Part shown: in pieces, positions 61,708-64,000 of the stretch
Position numbering within the stretch: the stretch's first letter is position 1
Layout: each line of letters opens with the position of its first letter
From: Pseudomonadota bacterium
GTDB taxonomy: Bacteria; Pseudomonadota; Alphaproteobacteria; Rhizobiales; Xanthobacteraceae
NCBI GenBank assembly: GCA_023435725.1
Contig: JAEYRD010000224.1
Span: 17,282-81,281, forward strand
Direction of reading: 5' to 3'
Length of the DNA: 64,000 nucleotides
Notes under the pieces: model-generated
The model's input: only the letters and a program-made list of their open reading frames with translations
What the model was told of the DNA's origin: nothing
Database searches by the model: none
Position numbers and translations under genes: made by a program

Positions 61708-63924
61708 GTGACCGATCCAGCAATTACTTTCAGTCCGGCTCCTCGATTCAATCCGGCCCTCAAGCGCGCGCTGAATGACATCCTGGGCGGAAGCGCAGCC
61801 AGCGTCCTGGCCCTCACCTTCGGCCTGTCCTATGCGCTGCTGATCTTCGCCGGCCCGCTCTCGCCCTACCTGTCCTACGGGATCGCGGCGACCTTCATCA
61901 GCTCGGCGGTGCTTGCCGCCATCGTCGCGCTCGGCAGCTCCCTGCCCTTTGCGATTGCCGCCCCTGACAGCTCGACCGCGGCGATAACAGGCATTCTGGC
62001 GGCCTCGCTGGTCGAACGAATCGAGGCGGCCAATCCGTCGGCGCCGCTGCTCTCGCCGGTCCTGATCACGCTTGGCCTGTCGACGGTGCTGACCGGCGTG
62101 GTGCTGTGCGGATTGGGCCTGACGCGGATGGGACGCGCCATCCGCTACGTGCCGTATCCCGTGGTCGGCGGCTTCCTCGGCGCCACCGGACTCCTCATCG
62201 CCTTGGGGGCGGTCCGCGTGATCACCAATCATCCCGTGCAGTTCGCGACGCTGACGGGCCTCGCCAACGGCATCGCGCTGTCGGAGCTGGGTGCGGCCTG
62301 CGCGATGGCGCTGGTGCTGTATCTGACCTGGCATCGTTCGCGCAGCCCGTTCGGACTGCCGATCATCCTGATCGGCGGCGTGCTCGCGGCGCATCTGGCG
62401 TTCTGGATCACGGGTGTCTCGCTCGATGAAGCCCGCGCGATGGGCTGGACGTTCCAGCCACCGCCGCCAGCGGCTTTCATGGTGCCCTGGCACATCGACG
62501 ATCTCGCGAACTATCCCTGGTTCGCCGTACCGGACCTGCTTGGCAACCTCGTTGCGGTCATCTTCGTCACTGCATCCAGCACGCTGTTCAACACCACCGG
62601 CATCGAGGTAGCCTCGCACCGCGAAGCCAATCTGGAGCGCGAGCTGAACGTGACCGGAGCAGCCAACATCGTGGCCGGCGTGCTCGGCGGCTACCCCGGC
62701 TGCAGCTCGATCAGCCGCTCGATCCTCAATTTCAGCAGCGGCGGCCGCGGACGCCTGTCGGGGCTCACCGTCTCGGCGCTGTCGCTCCTGATGCTCGCGG
62801 TCGCACCCGAGCTGCTCGGATTCATCCCGAAATTCGTGCTCGGCGGCCTGCTGCTCTATCTCGGCGCCGACCAGCTGCACAAATGGATCATCGAATCGCG
62901 CAAGCGGCTTTCGAAGCTCGAATACCTCTCGCTGATCGCCATCATCGCGATCATCGTGGTCTGGGGCTTCGTGCCGGGCATCCTGATCGGCGTGATCATC
63001 GGCTGCGCCACCTTTGCCTTCAGCGCGGCGCGGGTCGAATCGATCAAATACAGCTTTGACGGCTCGGAATATCGCTCCTCGCTCGACCGCTCGCGCGACG
63101 ACCAGGACGTTCTGCTCGCCCATGGCGGCAAGATCCAGGGCCTGAACCTGCAGAGCTATCTGTTCTTCGGCTCGGCCAACCGGCTCTATCAGCACGTCAA
63201 GCAGCTGCTCCAGGAGCGCCCGGAGTGCCGCTATTTGCTGTTCGACTTCAAGCTCGTCACCGGTGTTGACTCCTCAGCCGCCTACAGCTTCGCCCAGATC
63301 AAGCGCAGCGCCGCCGACCTCGGCGTCGAGCTGATCCTGGTGCATCTGTCGGCGGCGGCCGAGAAAGTGCTGCGCTCCAGCGACTTCGTCGGCGAAGGCG
63401 TCACCATCATTCCCGAGCTCGATCATGCGCTGGAATGGTGCGAGAACGAGATTATCTCGCAGCATCAGGGACTGGCGCAGGAAGAAGCCAGCCTGCACGA
63501 CTGGTTCGCGGGGCTTCTCGACAGCGAGGACGATGCCGACAAGCTGATCCGCCGCTGCCAGCGCATCGAGGTCGAGGCCGGCGAGGTCATCGTGCAGGCG
63601 GGTGATCCTGCCGATTCCATGCATTTCATCCTCGACGGCCGCGTCGGCATCATGGTCCCCGCCGAAGACGGCCGCACCACGCGCGTGCGCAGCCTCGGCC
63701 GCTACACCACGATCGGCGAGATGGGCCTGGTGTCGAACACGCCGCGCAGCGCGACGATCCAGGCCGAGGTCGACAGCGTGCTCTACGTGCTGAACACGCA
63801 CCAGTTCGACGCCATTAAGGACGAGGACCCCGCGCTCAGCCACAAGCTGCTGACCTACTTCGTGTCCGTCATGGCCGAGCGACTGACGTTTGCGAACCGG
63901 ACGATCGCGGTGCTCAGGCGGTAG
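61708..63924 (+). CDS. SulP-family anion transporter fused to STAS and cyclic nucleotide-binding domains
   Basis: A 738-residue membrane protein. Residues 1-445 form the SulP transport unit (GSAASVLALTFGLSYALLIF, TAAITGILAASL, GVLGGYPGCSSISRS). Residues about 455-590 form the STAS domain (YLLFDFKLVTGVDSSAAYSF). Residues about 600-735 form a cNMP-binding barrel (CQRIEVEAGEVIVQAGDPAD, GRYTTIGEMGLVSNTPRSATI). The fusion implies that uptake of sulfate, bicarbonate or another anion is controlled by a cyclic nucleotide. It opens at GTG 61708. It is the second cNMP-binding protein in the window. Confidence 0.9.
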   Translation: MTDPAITFSPAPRFNPALKRALNDILGGSAASVLALTFGLSYALLIFAGPLSPYLSYGIAATFISSAVLAAIVALGSSLPFAIAAPDSSTAAITGILAASLVERIEAANPSAPLLSPVLITLGLSTVLTGVVLCGLGLTRMGRAIRYVPYPVVGGFLGATGLLIALGAVRVITNHPVQFATLTGLANGIALSELGAACAMALVLYLTWHRSRSPFGLPIILIGGVLAAHLAFWITGVSLDEARAMGWTFQPPPPAAFMVPWHIDDLANYPWFAVPDLLGNLVAVIFVTASSTLFNTTGIEVASHREANLERELNVTGAANIVAGVLGGYPGCSSISRSILNFSSGGRGRLSGLTVSALSLLMLAVAPELLGFIPKFVLGGLLLYLGADQLHKWIIESRKRLSKLEYLSLIAIIAIIVVWGFVPGILIGVIIGCATFAFSAARVESIKYSFDGSEYRSSLDRSRDDQDVLLAHGGKIQGLNLQSYLFFGSANRLYQHVKQLLQERPECRYLLFDFKLVTGVDSSAAYSFAQIKRSAADLGVELILVHLSAAAEKVLRSSDFVGEGVTIIPELDHALEWCENEIISQHQGLAQEEASLHDWFAGLLDSEDDADKLIRRCQRIEVEAGEVIVQAGDPADSMHFILDGRVGIMVPAEDGRTTRVRSLGRYTTIGEMGLVSNTPRSATIQAEVDSVLYVLNTHQFDAIKDEDPALSHKLLTYFVSVMAERLTFANRTIAVLRR

Positions 63925-63927
63925 TCC

Positions 63928-64000
63928 GTAGCCCGGATGGAGCGAAGCGCAATCCGGGGTCGCGCCACTAACGGCGGATGTCCCGGATTACGCTTCGCTC
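63928..64000. repeat. Partial palindromic repeat at the window edge
   Basis: GTAGCCCGGATGGAGCGAAGCG at the left faces CCCGGATTACGCTTCGCTC at the right, and the element runs off the window. It follows the SulP gene. Confidence 0.65.

Overview
The window looks like the replication-origin neighbourhood of a Bradyrhizobium-like alphaproteobacterium (Nitrobacteraceae). The support is high-GC codon use, the order rpsT-dnaA-dnaN-recF-gyrB-murA on one strand, paired DUF3551 proteins, an EcfG-type stress promoter, Omp25-like barrels, an orphan FUSC exporter and many intergenic palindromic repeats. I saw no rRNA, tRNA, CRISPR array or intact insertion sequence.

Region by region. Bases 1-3400 are accessory and decayed: a serine-recombinase remnant with its small companion gene, a few orphan small proteins, and one protein resembling archaeal CTP-dependent riboflavin kinase. 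Bases 3400-10850 are a surface module: a glycine-rich autotransporter, a LuxR-family regulator, and a protein of three fused beta-barrel domains. Bases 10880-33150 are ordinary accessory metabolism and stress genes: a stress-promoter gene, a 3-methyladenine glycosylase, a metallophosphoesterase, a cNMP-binding protein, a three-gene membrane protein/regulator/prenyltransferase operon with visible operators, a secreted protease, an ArsR-SRPBCC-DUF899 operon, a Bug solute-binding protein, an acyl-CoA synthetase facing a P450, HD-GYP, a two-subunit molybdenum hydroxylase, hydrolases, a polysaccharide export lipoprotein and MsrA.

Bases 33296-50300 hold the chromosome-maintenance core. rpsT has a good sigma-70 promoter and a terminator, followed by a 1.26 kb gene-free AT-richer stretch with DnaA boxes (candidate oriC), then dnaA, dnaN, recF, two related secreted repeat proteins, gyrB and murA. 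The gyrB-murA gap is interrupted by a two-gene cassette, a CHAT-family protease followed 17 bp later by a large polytopic membrane protein. It has lower GC at wobble positions and a CRP-like palindrome upstream, and is the best candidate here for an undescribed (possibly defence or cell-death) system. MurA carries Asp in place of the active-site Cys.

Bases 50500-64000 are again general: a MATE-DUF2867-DsbA-like operon, FUSC transporter, MmgE/PrpD protein, serine hydrolase, membrane AraC regulator, pirin, purC and a SulP-STAS-cNMP fusion. Palindromic repeats of several families sit in most of the longer intergenic gaps, and two of them share the same nested internal module.
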